A stretch of 20,873 bases of DNA from Tenericutes bacterium ADurb.BinA155 (GTDB lineage Bacteria > Bacillota_I > Bacilli_A > RFN20 > CAG-826), in the NCBI GenBank assembly GCA_002068375.1, contig MVZL01000006.1:1-20873 (forward strand). The letters are read 5' to 3'. Shown one piece after another: positions 1 to 8,163 of this stretch. The position numbers were made by a program, and so were the translations under genes. Under the pieces are notes generated by a model. That model was not told where the DNA came from and did no database searches. It was given only the letters and a program-made list of their open reading frames with translations. Each line of letters starts with the position of its first letter. Within the stretch, counting starts at the first letter, position 1.

Positions 1-37
1 CCCGAGACTAAATTCTCCAGGGGAACTTCCTTCGTGG

Positions 38-146
38 CTTCTCGCATCCGGACTTTACCGTTGGCTCTGGAATTACACCAGATCATGCTCATTAAGTGGG
101 CTTGCGGGCTATACCGCCAGTCGACGAAATTATCGTCGCCCTGAAG
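38..146 (-). promoter_or_regulatory. FMN riboswitch (RFN element)
   Basis: Read on the minus strand this stretch matches the conserved RFN element from end to end. It starts with CTTCAGGGC, continues through ACTGGCGGTATAGCCCGC and CTGGTGTAATTCCAGAGCC, and ends with AACGGTAAAGTCCGGATG and GAGAAG, which closes the P1 stem with the opening CTTC. RFN elements bind flavin mononucleotide and switch off riboflavin synthesis or uptake genes by termination or by hiding the ribosome site. The controlled gene lies beyond the left edge (by family habit ribU or a rib operon, which cannot be checked here). Bases 1-37 are the start of the expression platform and are cut by the window, so the type of switch is undetermined. 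Confidence 0.95.
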
Positions 147-154
147 TTGCTAGT

Positions 155-182
155 ATTGTAGCGCGATTTTCCCTCATGTAAA
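155..182 (-). promoter_or_regulatory. Promoter of the FMN-riboswitch transcript
   Basis: On the minus strand a TTTACA hexamer (177-182) and a TACAAT hexamer (155-160) are separated by 16 bases, a good sigma-A type promoter. Its predicted start falls just before the FMN aptamer, so it drives a separate leftward transcript even though parB ends only about 10 bases upstream in the same direction. I see no convincing terminator between parB and this promoter, so some read-through from parB is possible. Confidence 0.7.
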
Positions 183-192
183 GCAAAAACGC

Positions 193-1035
193 TCATTTCT
201 TTGCAATTGCGTTCAAAAAGGCTCGTTTGTCCTCTTCAGAATTGAAGCTGAAGGCGACCGAACGTTTCTTGATATCGACGTTGGAAGCCCCATAGCTATG
301 GGCAAGAGCGTCTTCCTCATTCGAGGCGACTTTGGAGTTTTTGGCATAACGTTTCGCGATCCGCTCGACTTCGCGGACCGAAAGATGATGCTCATAGATC
401 ATCCCCACGATCTCGGTGATCTCGTCTTGGCTGAGCGACACGATCGCTTTGGCGTGGCCATAGGAGAGTTTGCCTAAGCAAAGGTCTTCAAGCAAGGGCT
501 CCGGCAGCCGGAGGATCCGCATCGTATTGGTGATTTGGCTCCGCGACTGGTGGGTCAAGTTGGCTAAGGTTTGTTGAGTGTAATGGTATTTATCGGAAAG
601 CGCCTGGCAAAGTAAAGCCATCTCCACCACGTTTGAGGCCCGTTGGTCCCTCGTATCGGCGAGAAGCATGAGGAGCATTTCTTCATCGGAGACATCGGCG
701 ATGGCGCACGGGACCGAAGTGATCTTGGCCTTGCGGGCACCATAAAAGCGTTTGCGGCCGAGGATCAGTTCGTAATGGTTCCCCACCACCCGAACGACCA
801 AGGGTGAAAAGAAGCCTTTTTCCGCGATATCATGGCCAAAACGGTCGATGATCTCGGGTTGAAGTTTTACTCGTTTGATGTAGGCGTTATCGTCAATTAA
901 GGACGTCGGGATATTCTTGGAGGGAAGATGTTGGTATTCCTTTTCGAGTTCGGCGACGACATCGTTCTTCGAAAACTTTTTGATGAGGGTTGAAAGCGAA
1001 GTCTTGAGGATCTTCGGATTTTTAACGCTCTTCAT
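193..1035 (-). CDS. parB: ParB/Spo0J-type chromosome partition protein (divergent)
   Basis: This is a 280-residue ParB-family protein that would load at parS sites and partner ParA in chromosome segregation. A ParB N-terminal domain covers about residues 45-115, and a helix-turn-helix of the KorB/ParB kind lies near 152-175 (QQTLANLTHQSRSQITNT). A short basic, acidic C-terminal end could be the dimer domain. It sits last in the rsmG-parA-parB order, where Bacillus has spo0J. The start overlaps the end of parA by 14 bases and is preceded by GAGGTG seven bases upstream of the ATG. Oddities: the CTP-binding box usually read as GERR is GRKR here (residues 93-96), the N-terminal box I is poorly conserved, and no LG[KR]GL ParA-stimulating motif is visible at the N terminus. 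Noc is an alternative, but the neighbourhood favours ParB. Confidence 0.9.
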   Translation of the reverse strand: MKSVKNPKILKTSLSTLIKKFSKNDVVAELEKEYQHLPSKNIPTSLIDDNAYIKRVKLQPEIIDRFGHDIAEKGFFSPLVVRVVGNHYELILGRKRFYGARKAKITSVPCAIADVSDEEMLLMLLADTRDQRASNVVEMALLCQALSDKYHYTQQTLANLTHQSRSQITNTMRILRLPEPLLEDLCLGKLSYGHAKAIVSLSQDEITEIVGMIYEHHLSVREVERIAKRYAKNSKVASNEEDALAHSYGASNVDIKKRSVAFSFNSEEDKRAFLNAIAKK

Positions 1036-1789
1036 GATCCATCACCTCGCGGGCAAGGGAGAAGTAGGCCAAAGCCCCACTGGAAGAAGGACGGAACGAA
1101 GTGACCGGCATTTGGAGACCTTGCGATTCTTGGACCGATTGGTTTCGGGGAATGCTGGTGAGGAAGGTATTTTCTTTGAACAAACCGCGGACCTGAGTCG
1201 AAATTTCGGTCCCTAGATTAGTCCGCGCATCGTACATGGTGAGCAAGAACCCCTCGATATGAAGAGTGGGATTATTGTCGTGTTGGACTTTGGTGATGGT
1301 CGCGAGAATCGAAGCGACTGCCTCCATCGCAAAATATTCGCACTGAACCGGGATGAGGACCGAATTCGAGGCGATCAAAGCATTGAGGCAAAGTAAGCCT
1401 AAAGAAGGCGGGCAATCGAGGATGATGTAATCGAATTGGTTCTCAGGGAGCTGTTTTAAGACCTTAGAAAGAAGAAATAAGGGGTCGGAAGCACTCGCCG
1501 AGGCTTCTAGCGAGGCTAAGCGCAGGTTCGCTGGGATCACTTGGAGACCATCAAAAGAGGTCTTTAGGATCGCCCGTTGAATATCGGTATAGCCCATTAG
1601 GACTTCATAAATCGTGTTTTTCTGAACGGTGATGTCGATACCAAGACCCCGACCGGCATTGCCTTGGGGATCCATATCGACCAAAAGAACCTTACGGCCA
1701 AAATGAGAGAGGGCCGAGGAGAGGTTGATGGCGGTCGTGGTTTTGCCCACCCCACCCTTCTGATTGGCGACAGCGATAACTTTGCTCAT
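1022..1789 (-). CDS. parA: ParA/Soj-type chromosome partition ATPase
   Basis: A 255-residue P-loop ATPase of the MinD/ParA class, the usual length for Soj. The deviant Walker A is KGGVGKTT (11-18), Walker A' is VDMDPQGN (37-44), and Walker B is ILDCPPSLG (123-131), followed by the family-typical PVQCEYFAMEAV. It should bind DNA as an ATP dimer and be stimulated by ParB to move or organise the origin region. It follows rsmG after 47 bases and overlaps parB, so the two partition genes are translationally coupled. There is no good Shine-Dalgarno before the ATG, and a TAGAAT box ends 12 bases upstream, so the mRNA from that promoter would have an almost absent leader. All catalytic motifs are intact. 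Confidence 0.96.
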   Translation of the reverse strand: MSKVIAVANQKGGVGKTTTAINLSSALSHFGRKVLLVDMDPQGNAGRGLGIDITVQKNTIYEVLMGYTDIQRAILKTSFDGLQVIPANLRLASLEASASASDPLFLLSKVLKQLPENQFDYIILDCPPSLGLLCLNALIASNSVLIPVQCEYFAMEAVASILATITKVQHDNNPTLHIEGFLLTMYDARTNLGTEISTQVRGLFKENTFLTSIPRNQSVQESQGLQMPVTSFRPSSSGALAYFSLAREVMDHEER

Positions 1790-1801
1790 GGTTACGGAAA
1801 C

Positions 1802-1829
1802 ATTCTATCCAAGTCGTGAAACAAACAAA
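1802..1829 (-). promoter_or_regulatory. Possible parA promoter
   Basis: On the minus strand TAGAAT (1802-1807) lies 12 bases before the parA ATG, with a weak TTTGTT (1824-1829) 16 bases upstream of it. The -35 hexamer falls in the loop of the inverted repeat at 1816-1840. Only the -10 box is convincing. Confidence 0.4.
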
Positions 1830-1840
1830 AGATGTTTCAC
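1816..1840. repeat. Inverted repeat with parS-like half-sites between rsmG and parA
   Basis: GTGAAACA (1816-1823) and TGTTTCAC (1833-1840) form a perfect 8-bp inverted repeat around a 9-base loop. The two arms are exactly the halves of the canonical Bacillus parS (TGTTTCACGTGAAACA), but in the reverse order and spread apart. The right arm includes the rsmG stop codon and the repeat overlaps the putative parA -35 region. It could be an operator read by ParB or another dimer, or an RNA hairpin between the two genes; there is no U-run to make it a terminator. Confidence 0.6.
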
Positions 1841-2538
1841 AACGGCTTAGCGACGATCTCGGCCCATTTCCGCGGATACTTCGGAGTGGTCTTTTGGCAT
1901 TTGGTGATGAAGATATTGAGCCGGACGTCGTGGTTGCTCGGTAACGTATCGCGCTGCTGATTGGTGATCTTCGATTCGAGTTGCTGAAGCGCCTTATTGG
2001 AATTCAAAACTTCCTCAACGCCTTTGGAGGATTTCATCGCGATCAAAGTGCCCCCGACTTTGAGCAGAGGAACCCCGACTTCAATGATCTCGGAAAGCGA
2101 ACCAAAACCCCGGGCGGTGCAGACATCAAAAGTCTCGCGAAGGGCGGTCTGCTCTTCGACCCGGCCAACCACGAATTTCACATTGGTCAAATTGAGCTGT
2201 TCCTTCACGTCTTTTAAGAACTCAAATTTCTTAGCGGTCGCATCGATCAAGGTCACTTGGAGGGTCGGATAAAGCACCGAAAGGAGTAAGCCAGGAAAAC
2301 CGGCACCAGTTCCCAAATCCACGAGGGTTTTGTCGTGGAAATCAAAAACTTTTGCGGGGATAATGCAATCATAGAAGTGCTTCTCGACAATCTCGTCTTC
2401 TTGGTCAATTGCGGTCAAATTCATTTTCTTGTTCCACTTCATTAAGAGGTGGGCATAGTCCCGGAGTTTAGCCATGGTCTCGACCGAGATCACGATATCG
2501 GAATCCCAGCATAGTTTGTGCAGCTCTTCGTAGGTCAT
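1837..2538 (-). CDS. rsmG: 16S rRNA (guanine-N7)-methyltransferase RsmG (GidB)
   Basis: A 233-residue SAM-dependent methyltransferase that makes m7G in the 530 loop of 16S rRNA (G527 in E. coli numbering). The SAM-binding signature is DLGTGAGFPG (74-83), and the family pattern MNLTAI (39-44) followed by HFYDC (54-58) stands in front of it. Length and motif order match RsmG. The start codon overlaps the mnmG stop as ATGA, so it is translationally coupled to mnmG, the partner it has in a great many bacteria. Two Trp-rich basic segments close the protein (PRKWAEIVAKPL). Nothing is missing; loss of this enzyme in relatives gives low-level streptomycin resistance. Confidence 0.96.
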   Translation of the reverse strand: MTYEELHKLCWDSDIVISVETMAKLRDYAHLLMKWNKKMNLTAIDQEDEIVEKHFYDCIIPAKVFDFHDKTLVDLGTGAGFPGLLLSVLYPTLQVTLIDATAKKFEFLKDVKEQLNLTNVKFVVGRVEEQTALRETFDVCTARGFGSLSEIIEVGVPLLKVGGTLIAMKSSKGVEEVLNSNKALQQLESKITNQQRDTLPSNHDVRLNIFITKCQKTTPKYPRKWAEIVAKPL

Positions 2539-4412
2539 AATTTCTTGTCCCTCCTTAGGGTCAATATGAGAATCGAAACGTCAGCGGGATTAACGCCGGA
2601 GATTCGACTGGCTTGGGCGATCGTCCGCGGTTGGACCGCGTTCAATTTTTGCCGGGCTTCCAGTCGCAAACCTTCGACCTTCAGATAGTCGACTCCAGCC
2701 GGTAAGAGCATTCCCTCTTGCTTAACCAAAGTGGCGGCTTCTTTTTCTTCCTTCTTGATGTAACCTTCATATTTTACACGGGTCTCCAGCGCGAGGAGAG
2801 CATCATCGTCAAAATCGAATTTCGAAAGTTCGGGCATGAGCGGGGCGATCCGTTGGTAGCTAAAATGGGGGCGCTTCAAAAGTTCGAGGCCTTTATGTCC
2901 CTCGTTATCGGTGGGAAAGCCCATCTCTTCAAAGTAGGCGTTGAGGCCTTTCTTATCGCTCACGTTAGTCTTCGCCATGATGGCGATCGCTTCATCGATA
3001 TCGGACCATTTCTTTTTGAAGGCGGCATAGCGTTCATCGTTGATTAAGCCGAGTTCATGGCCGTATTCCGTAAGGCGAAGGTCGGCGTTATCGTGCCGCA
3101 AAAGCAAGCGGTATTCGGCTCTTGAAGAGAGGAGACGGTACGGTTCTTCCGTTCCTTTGGTCACCAAGTCATCGATCATGACACCGATATATGATTCGTG
3201 GCGTTTCAAAATAAAGGGCGGTTTCCCTTCAATCCAAAGCGCGGCATTAATGCCCGCCATTAAGCCTAAGCCGCCGGCTTCTTCATAGCCTGAAGTCCCA
3301 CAGATTTGTCCGGCCCCATAGAGGCCATCGTACTTTTTAACTTTGAGGGTCGGATCGAATTGGAGCGGTTTGATCGCATCGTATTCGATCTGATAAGCGT
3401 ATTTCAACAATTCGGCGTGCTCGAGGCCGGGCAAAGAATGAACCATCTCGACTTGGATCTCGTGTGGCATCGCCGTCGAAAATCCTTGGAGATAGATCGA
3501 TTCGCTATTTTCGAATTCCGGTTCGAGGAAAAGTTGGTGCCGCGGCTTATCGGCAAAGCGGACGACCTTGCTTTCGATCGAAGGACAATAACGAGGCCCG
3601 ACCGAGTTAATCGTGCCATTGAATAGGCCGGAATCCGGGAGATGCTCATGTATGATCTTAAGAGTCTCCGGGGTGGTGTAAATCAAGTAACAAGGGAGCT
3701 GTTTCGATAAGGGGGTGAAGGTTTTAGTCGTATAAGAAAAGGCCAAGTGATCATCGCTTCCGAGCTGAATTTCGCCTTTGGAGAAATCGATCGTGGATTT
3801 TTTGATTCGCGGTGGCGTCCCGGTCTTTAACCGGAAAATCTCTAAGCCCATCTCCGCCAAAGCTTCCGAAAGGCCAATCGAAGGTTTCTCGCCATCGGGA
3901 CCGCCCGGATGGACATCACGGCCCGAAATAATCCGACCATTCATGTACGTTCCAGTCGTGACGATCACGGCTTTAGAAGTGAGACTCTCACCTTCTCTGG
4001 TCTTCACGCCAAAAACGGTATGGTCATCGTGAAGAAGGTCCACCACTTCACATTCTTTGATCGTCAGATTGGGAATTTGGTCGAGCAAAGATTGCATGTA
4101 GGCCGGGTAGCCTTTTTTATCTTGCTGACTCCGCAAACATTGCACGCCGGGGCCTTTGCCGGTATTGAGCATTTTGATTTGAAGCGGATGGTGATCGGCG
4201 GCAATCGCCATCATTCCGCCTAAGGCATCGATCTCCCGGACCACAATTCCTTTGGCCGAGCCGCCAATATGGGGATTGCAAGGCATGTTGGAAATCATCT
4301 TTTTATTGAGGGTGCATAAAAGGACCCGGTGGCCCATGTGAGCCCCGGCGGCAGCGGCTTCCACGCCGGCGTGACCGCCTCCAACGACGATGATGTCGTA
4401 ATCGTAAGTCAT
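2535..4412 (-). CDS. mnmG: tRNA uridine-5-carboxymethylaminomethyl modification enzyme MnmG (GidA)
   Basis: FAD-dependent partner of MnmE; the complex installs aminomethyl or carboxymethylaminomethyl groups on C5 of the wobble uridine of several tRNAs. The Rossmann FAD site is GGGHAG (11-16), followed by PCNPHIGGSAKG (44-55) with the conserved cysteine, and GTSGYEEA further on. The C terminus (ISGVNPADVSILIL) is the typical MnmE/tRNA-binding end. I chose the ATG at 4412 (625 residues), four bases after the sufB stop. A TTG four codons upstream would overlap sufB and has no better ribosome site. mnmE, its usual upstream neighbour, is absent; the suf operon takes that place. Confidence 0.96.
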   Translation of the reverse strand: MTYDYDIIVVGGGHAGVEAAAAGAHMGHRVLLCTLNKKMISNMPCNPHIGGSAKGIVVREIDALGGMMAIAADHHPLQIKMLNTGKGPGVQCLRSQQDKKGYPAYMQSLLDQIPNLTIKECEVVDLLHDDHTVFGVKTREGESLTSKAVIVTTGTYMNGRIISGRDVHPGGPDGEKPSIGLSEALAEMGLEIFRLKTGTPPRIKKSTIDFSKGEIQLGSDDHLAFSYTTKTFTPLSKQLPCYLIYTTPETLKIIHEHLPDSGLFNGTINSVGPRYCPSIESKVVRFADKPRHQLFLEPEFENSESIYLQGFSTAMPHEIQVEMVHSLPGLEHAELLKYAYQIEYDAIKPLQFDPTLKVKKYDGLYGAGQICGTSGYEEAGGLGLMAGINAALWIEGKPPFILKRHESYIGVMIDDLVTKGTEEPYRLLSSRAEYRLLLRHDNADLRLTEYGHELGLINDERYAAFKKKWSDIDEAIAIMAKTNVSDKKGLNAYFEEMGFPTDNEGHKGLELLKRPHFSYQRIAPLMPELSKFDFDDDALLALETRVKYEGYIKKEEKEAATLVKQEGMLLPAGVDYLKVEGLRLEARQKLNAVQPRTIAQASRISGVNPADVSILILTLRRDKKL

Positions 4413-4416
4413 AAGG

Positions 4417-5817
4417 TTATCCAATCGATCCGCTCATATCCATTTTAATGAGCTGATTGAGTTCCACCGCATATTCCATCGGGAGCTCTTTGCTGAAGGG
4501 CTCAATGAAGCCCATCACGATCATCTGCGTCGCGTCTTTTTCGCTGAGTCCGCGCGACATCAAATAGAAGAGCTGGTCTTCGTTAATCTTCGAAACGGTC
4601 GCTTCATGTTCGATGAAGGAGGACGCATTTTTGATTTCATTGGTCGGAATCGTGTCGCTTCGTGAGGCCTCATCGAGGATTAAGGTGTCGCACTCGACAT
4701 GGCTCTTCGCGTTGAGCGCGTTCGCTTCATGGCGGACGGTTCCCCGGTAATTGGCGATGCCCCCTCCATGGACGATCGATTTCGAAATGATGGTGGAGGA
4801 CGTATCTTTGCCCTGATGAATCATGCGCGCCCCGGCATCCTGGTATTGGCCTTTCGCCGCGACTGCGATTGAAATACAGGTTCCTTTGGCCCGGTCTCCA
4901 TGCAAGATGCAGCCCGGGTATTTCATATTGACCATCGAACCGATATTGCCATCGATCCATTCCATTAAGCCGTCTTCTTCGACTAAGGCCCGTTTGGTCA
5001 CGAGGTTCACGATGTTATTCGACCAGTTTTGGACCGTCGAGTAACGGACTCTCGCTCCTTTAAGAACCACGATCTCCACCACCGCCGCGTGGAGAGATTC
5101 CTTCGAGTATATCGGGGCAGTGCAGCCTTCAACGTAGTGAACATCCGCCCCTTCATCAGCAATGATGAGGGTCCGTTCGAACTGCCCGGTCTTTTCGTTA
5201 TTGATGCGGAAATAACTCTGAAGCGGTTTATCGAGATGGACGCCTTTAGGAACATAAATAAAGGATCCGCCCGACCAAACCGCCCCATTGAGGGCGCTGA
5301 ATTTGTTGTCGGCAAAAGGCACGACCGAATTGAAGTACTTTTTGAAGAGGTCGGGGAACATCTGAAGCGCCATATCGGTCGAGAGGAAAATCACACCCTT
5401 CTCTTTGACCTCGGCGAGCATGTTGTGATAGACGACTTCCGACTCATATTGGGTCGAGACGCCCGAGAGGTATTTTTGTTCGGCTTCCGGAATGCCTAAA
5501 CGCGAGAAAGTATTCTTGATGGTTTCCGGGACTTCAGACCACGAATTTTCTTCCTTGTTCGAGGGGCGGGTAAAGTAGGTATAAGAACCGAAGTCGAGGA
5601 AGCTCAAATCCGGTCCAAATTTCGGCATCGGCATTTTGAGGAAAGCCCGATAGGATTTTAACCGGAATTCCAGCATCCATTCCGGCTCATGTTTTAACGC
5701 CGAAATTTCACGGACAATATCCTCGGTCAAACCCTTGCCGGTATTGAGGACAGAAACGTCTTTGTTTTTGAAGCCGTATTTGTACTCGTCATTGATGAAT
5801 TTTGGGGAGTCCGCCAT
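4417..5817 (-). CDS. sufB: Fe-S cluster assembly protein SufB
   Basis: SufB is the main scaffold of the SUF system; with SufC and SufD it builds Fe-S clusters in the cytoplasm. At 466 residues it has the family length. The right-handed beta-helix core holds EGCTAP with Cys232, the counterpart of the sulfur-accepting cysteine, and [12 protein letters not shown] with Cys376, the counterpart of the cluster-site cysteine. The C-terminal pattern is [21 protein letters not shown] (about 399-418). It starts one base after the sufU stop, with a GGAG ribosome site about ten bases before the ATG, and runs into mnmG with a four-base gap. All hallmark residues are present. Confidence 0.97.
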   Translation of the reverse strand: MADSPKFINDEYKYGFKNKDVSVLNTGKGLTEDIVREISALKHEPEWMLEFRLKSYRAFLKMPMPKFGPDLSFLDFGSYTYFTRPSNKEENSWSEVPETIKNTFSRLGIPEAEQKYLSGVSTQYESEVVYHNMLAEVKEKGVIFLSTDMALQMFPDLFKKYFNSVVPFADNKFSALNGAVWSGGSFIYVPKGVHLDKPLQSYFRINNEKTGQFERTLIIADEGADVHYVEGCTAPIYSKESLHAAVVEIVVLKGARVRYSTVQNWSNNIVNLVTKRALVEEDGLMEWIDGNIGSMVNMKYPGCILHGDRAKGTCISIAVAAKGQYQDAGARMIHQGKDTSSTIISKSIVHGGGIANYRGTVRHEANALNAKSHVECDTLILDEASRSDTIPTNEIKNASSFIEHEATVSKINEDQLFYLMSRGLSEKDATQMIVMGFIEPFSKELPMEYAVELNQLIKMDMSGSIG

Positions 5818-5818
5818 G

Positions 5819-6265
5819 TTATTTTTTCTCCTCGGATTCTAAGAGCTTTTCCATGGCGTCCCAGCCGATGGTCGCACAGTGAATTCGGGCGGCCTGTTTG
5901 GAGGTGTTCATAAAGGCAAGAGCCTCATCCAAAACGCTGGAATCATAGGGTTCTTCATGAATCATATGATTGTATTCTGCAATGATTTTTAACGCATTTG
6001 CGTGGTTTTTGCCAATAACCAGATCGCAAAGGATATCGGTGCTTGCCGTCGAGATCGCACAAGCAATTCCGGTCCAAACGGCATCGATGACAACCCCATC
6101 CTTTTCCTTGATGAAAACATCAATATCGTCAATGCAATTCACCGAGGAAGAATGGGTTGAAATATACCCCGTTCCATCCGGAGCATGTTTGTGCCGGGGA
6201 TTGGAGTAATGGTCCATGATGATTTCCCTCATGATTTGAGGGGTGAGTTCAATTGAAGTAGGCAT
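5819..6265 (-). CDS. sufU: SufU zinc-dependent sulfurtransferase
   Basis: SufU takes persulfide sulfur from SufS and passes it on; in Firmicutes it is a zinc protein rather than a true scaffold. The four metal ligands are visible: Cys44 and Asp46 (in SVNCIDD), Cys69 (GIACAIS) and Cys130 (RIHCATIGW). The usual CGD tripeptide is CID here. With the ATG at 6265 the protein has 148 residues, matching Bacillus SufU. The in-frame ATG at 6283 has no ribosome site, whereas its own following bases (GGAGGG) serve the 6265 ATG at about ten bases. The gene overlaps the sufS end by 17 bases. Confidence 0.95.
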   Translation of the reverse strand: MPTSIELTPQIMREIIMDHYSNPRHKHAPDGTGYISTHSSSVNCIDDIDVFIKEKDGVVIDAVWTGIACAISTASTDILCDLVIGKNHANALKIIAEYNHMIHEEPYDSSVLDEALAFMNTSKQAARIHCATIGWDAMEKLLESEEKK

Positions 6266-7481
6266 CCAAATAATTCCCTCCATTTTTGACCGCGTTAACT
6301 AGGGTGTCGATATCGTCTTTCGTCGTGTAGAAATAGAACGAGGCGCGGACCGTCGCGACCACCCCCAAATAATCGATGAGGATTTTGGCGCAATGCTGAC
6401 CGCTCCGGCAGGCGATGCCTTGGCTGTTCAAATAGGTCGCGGCATCCTGGGCAAAAACGTTCTTGATATTGAAGGTGACAATCCCGGCTTCGCTCTTGGC
6501 GTTGTAGATGATGACGTTATTGGTTTTTTCGAGCTCGCTCACCGCGTACTTTTTGAGTTCTTCTTCGTAGGCGTTGATGTTATCAAGGCCGATCCCCATG
6601 ATGTAGTCGATCGCGGCCTTAAGTCCCAAAATGCCTTCAATATTCTGGGTTCCGGCTTCAAAACGAAGCGGCGGTTCGAGATAACCGACGTCTCCGCACA
6701 TATCGAATTTGGCATTCATGCCGCCTCCGGTCATGAACGGGTCCATTTTGCAGAGGAGATCATACTTTCCGTAGAGGACTCCGATCCCGGTCGGACCGCA
6801 AAGCTTATGTCCGCTGAAGGCTAAGAAGTCGCAATCGATGTCCTTCACATCCGTCTTCATATGCGGAACGGATTGAGCACCATCGGCGACGAGCAAAGCC
6901 CCATATTCATGGACGACTTTCGCTAATTCTTTTAGCGGAGCGATGTAGCCTAAAACGTTGGTAATGTGCGCCACAGCTACGATTTTCGTCTTATGAGTGA
7001 TCGTCTTTTTCAAACTTTCAACGGTGAGGCGGCCGTCCTTATCTAATGGGATGTACTTGATCACGGCCCCCGTCATCTCTGCGACTTTGAACCAAGGAAG
7101 GACGTTGGAAGCGTGCTCGGCTTGGGTAAGCAGAATCTCGTCGCCTTTTTTAAGGAATTTGACCCCATAACCAAAAGCGATCAAATTGATCGAACCGGTG
7201 GTTCCCGAAGTGAAAACGACTTCATTGGGTTCGCAATTGATGAACTTCCCGACGGTCTTCCGGGTTTCCAAAATTTTGTTATCGATATTGAAGCAGAGAT
7301 CATAGTCGCCCCGATGGGAGTTTGAAGTCTCATGGGTGTAATAGGATTCCACCGCTTGTAGAACGCAATCCGGCTTAAAGGTCGTCGAGGCATTATCTAA
7401 CCAAACAAGCGGATGCTTTTGCATCTGGATTTGGTTACGAAACATTGGAAAATCTTGTCTAATTTTCAAAGTATCAATCAT
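6249..7481 (-). CDS. sufS: Cysteine desulfurase SufS
   Basis: A PLP-dependent class V aminotransferase-fold enzyme (group II desulfurase) that removes sulfur from L-cysteine for SufU. The PLP lysine lies in SGHKLCGPTG (Lys226) and the ASTT and TSGTTG phosphate-binding patches are present. The catalytic cysteine lies in RSGQHCA (Cys364), where relatives usually have R-A-G-H-H-C-A, so one histidine is Gln. I chose the ATG at 7481 (410 residues): AAGGA stands eight bases upstream, and the alternative TTG at 7487 overlaps the sufD stop. It follows sufD after two bases. Confidence 0.96.
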   Translation of the reverse strand: MIDTLKIRQDFPMFRNQIQMQKHPLVWLDNASTTFKPDCVLQAVESYYTHETSNSHRGDYDLCFNIDNKILETRKTVGKFINCEPNEVVFTSGTTGSINLIAFGYGVKFLKKGDEILLTQAEHASNVLPWFKVAEMTGAVIKYIPLDKDGRLTVESLKKTITHKTKIVAVAHITNVLGYIAPLKELAKVVHEYGALLVADGAQSVPHMKTDVKDIDCDFLAFSGHKLCGPTGIGVLYGKYDLLCKMDPFMTGGGMNAKFDMCGDVGYLEPPLRFEAGTQNIEGILGLKAAIDYIMGIGLDNINAYEEELKKYAVSELEKTNNVIIYNAKSEAGIVTFNIKNVFAQDAATYLNSQGIACRSGQHCAKILIDYLGVVATVRASFYFYTTKDDIDTLVNAVKNGGNYLDAYFN

Positions 7482-7483
7482 AC

Positions 7484-8161
7484 TCAAATTCCTTCCTCAA
7501 TCGAATCATCGATTTTTTGAATTAATTCCTTATCGTTAAAGTACTGTTCAATCGGTTTTAGATAGCCCAGGGTGATGAGGCGTTTCGCCACGGGAAGTGG
7601 GATCCCACGAGAGAGCAAATAGAAGAGGTGATCTTCATTGAGCCTTCCCACGATTGCGGCATGGCTGGCATCGACATCGTTCTCATCGATTTTAAGAACC
7701 GGGCTGCACCTGCCATCGCATAGAGGATCGAACACGATAATTTTTGCGGCTTGGCGTGTCACGGTCTTGACCGAGCCTTTTTGGATTTCCGAGACCCCCG
7801 TGAACGTTAAATGGGACTCTCCCATCGTGATGCCGTAGTTTGACATTTCGGCTTTGGTATGTGGGGCCAAATGGGCGACCGACGTATCGAAAACCTTCTT
7901 ATCCGAGCGGTCGGCGAGAGCAGAGAGATGCCAATCGCATTCCGAACCCGCTCCTTCGAGCAACACTTTGAGTATGAATTTGCCTTCGCCCTTGGAGAAA
8001 TCCGCGAAAGCGCCACGGAAGGAGGCGTTCGCCGCTACTTTGACCGTAATAGTCGCTCCAGGGAAATGATCGAAGGCCGCTAAATTCAAAACTAAAGATT
8101 CGCCTTCTTTGACTTCAAAGGAAGCGTCTTTGATATTTTCGTTAACCAGCGTGATGTTCAT
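7484..8161 (-). CDS. sufD: Compact SufD-like Fe-S assembly protein
   Basis: A SufB/SufD-family protein of only 225 residues, about half the usual SufD length. What remains is the C-terminal beta-helix core and the SufC-binding end: NDVDASHAAIVGRLNEDHLF (162-180) carries His167, the counterpart of the conserved SufD histidine, then YLLSRGIPLPVAKRLITLGY. The normal N-terminal helical domain and half of the helix are missing. The reading frame starts with a clean ATG two bases after the sufC stop and fills its place in the operon exactly, so this looks like a natural short form rather than a recent truncation. It should pair with SufB on the SufC dimer. There is no clear ribosome site, so translation is probably coupled to sufC. 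Confidence 0.88.
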   Translation of the reverse strand: MNITLVNENIKDASFEVKEGESLVLNLAAFDHFPGATITVKVAANASFRGAFADFSKGEGKFILKVLLEGAGSECDWHLSALADRSDKKVFDTSVAHLAPHTKAEMSNYGITMGESHLTFTGVSEIQKGSVKTVTRQAAKIIVFDPLCDGRCSPVLKIDENDVDASHAAIVGRLNEDHLFYLLSRGIPLPVAKRLITLGYLKPIEQYFNDKELIQKIDDSIEEGI

Positions 8162-8163
8162 GA

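Noticed and set aside
183..215. Terminator after parB from the GCAATTGC palindrome and the T-run before the FMN promoter
   Set aside because: The possible stems are only three to five pairs and the T-run does not follow a stable hairpin.
917..1216. Open frame on the plus strand across the parA-parB junction, and many similar frames opposite real genes
   Set aside because: They are antisense or out-of-frame shadows of well-supported genes, without ribosome sites or recognisable domains.
1..4412. Replication origin near the partition genes
   Set aside because: No cluster of DnaA boxes or AT-rich unwinding region is visible, and no dnaA is present; the block is fully coding.
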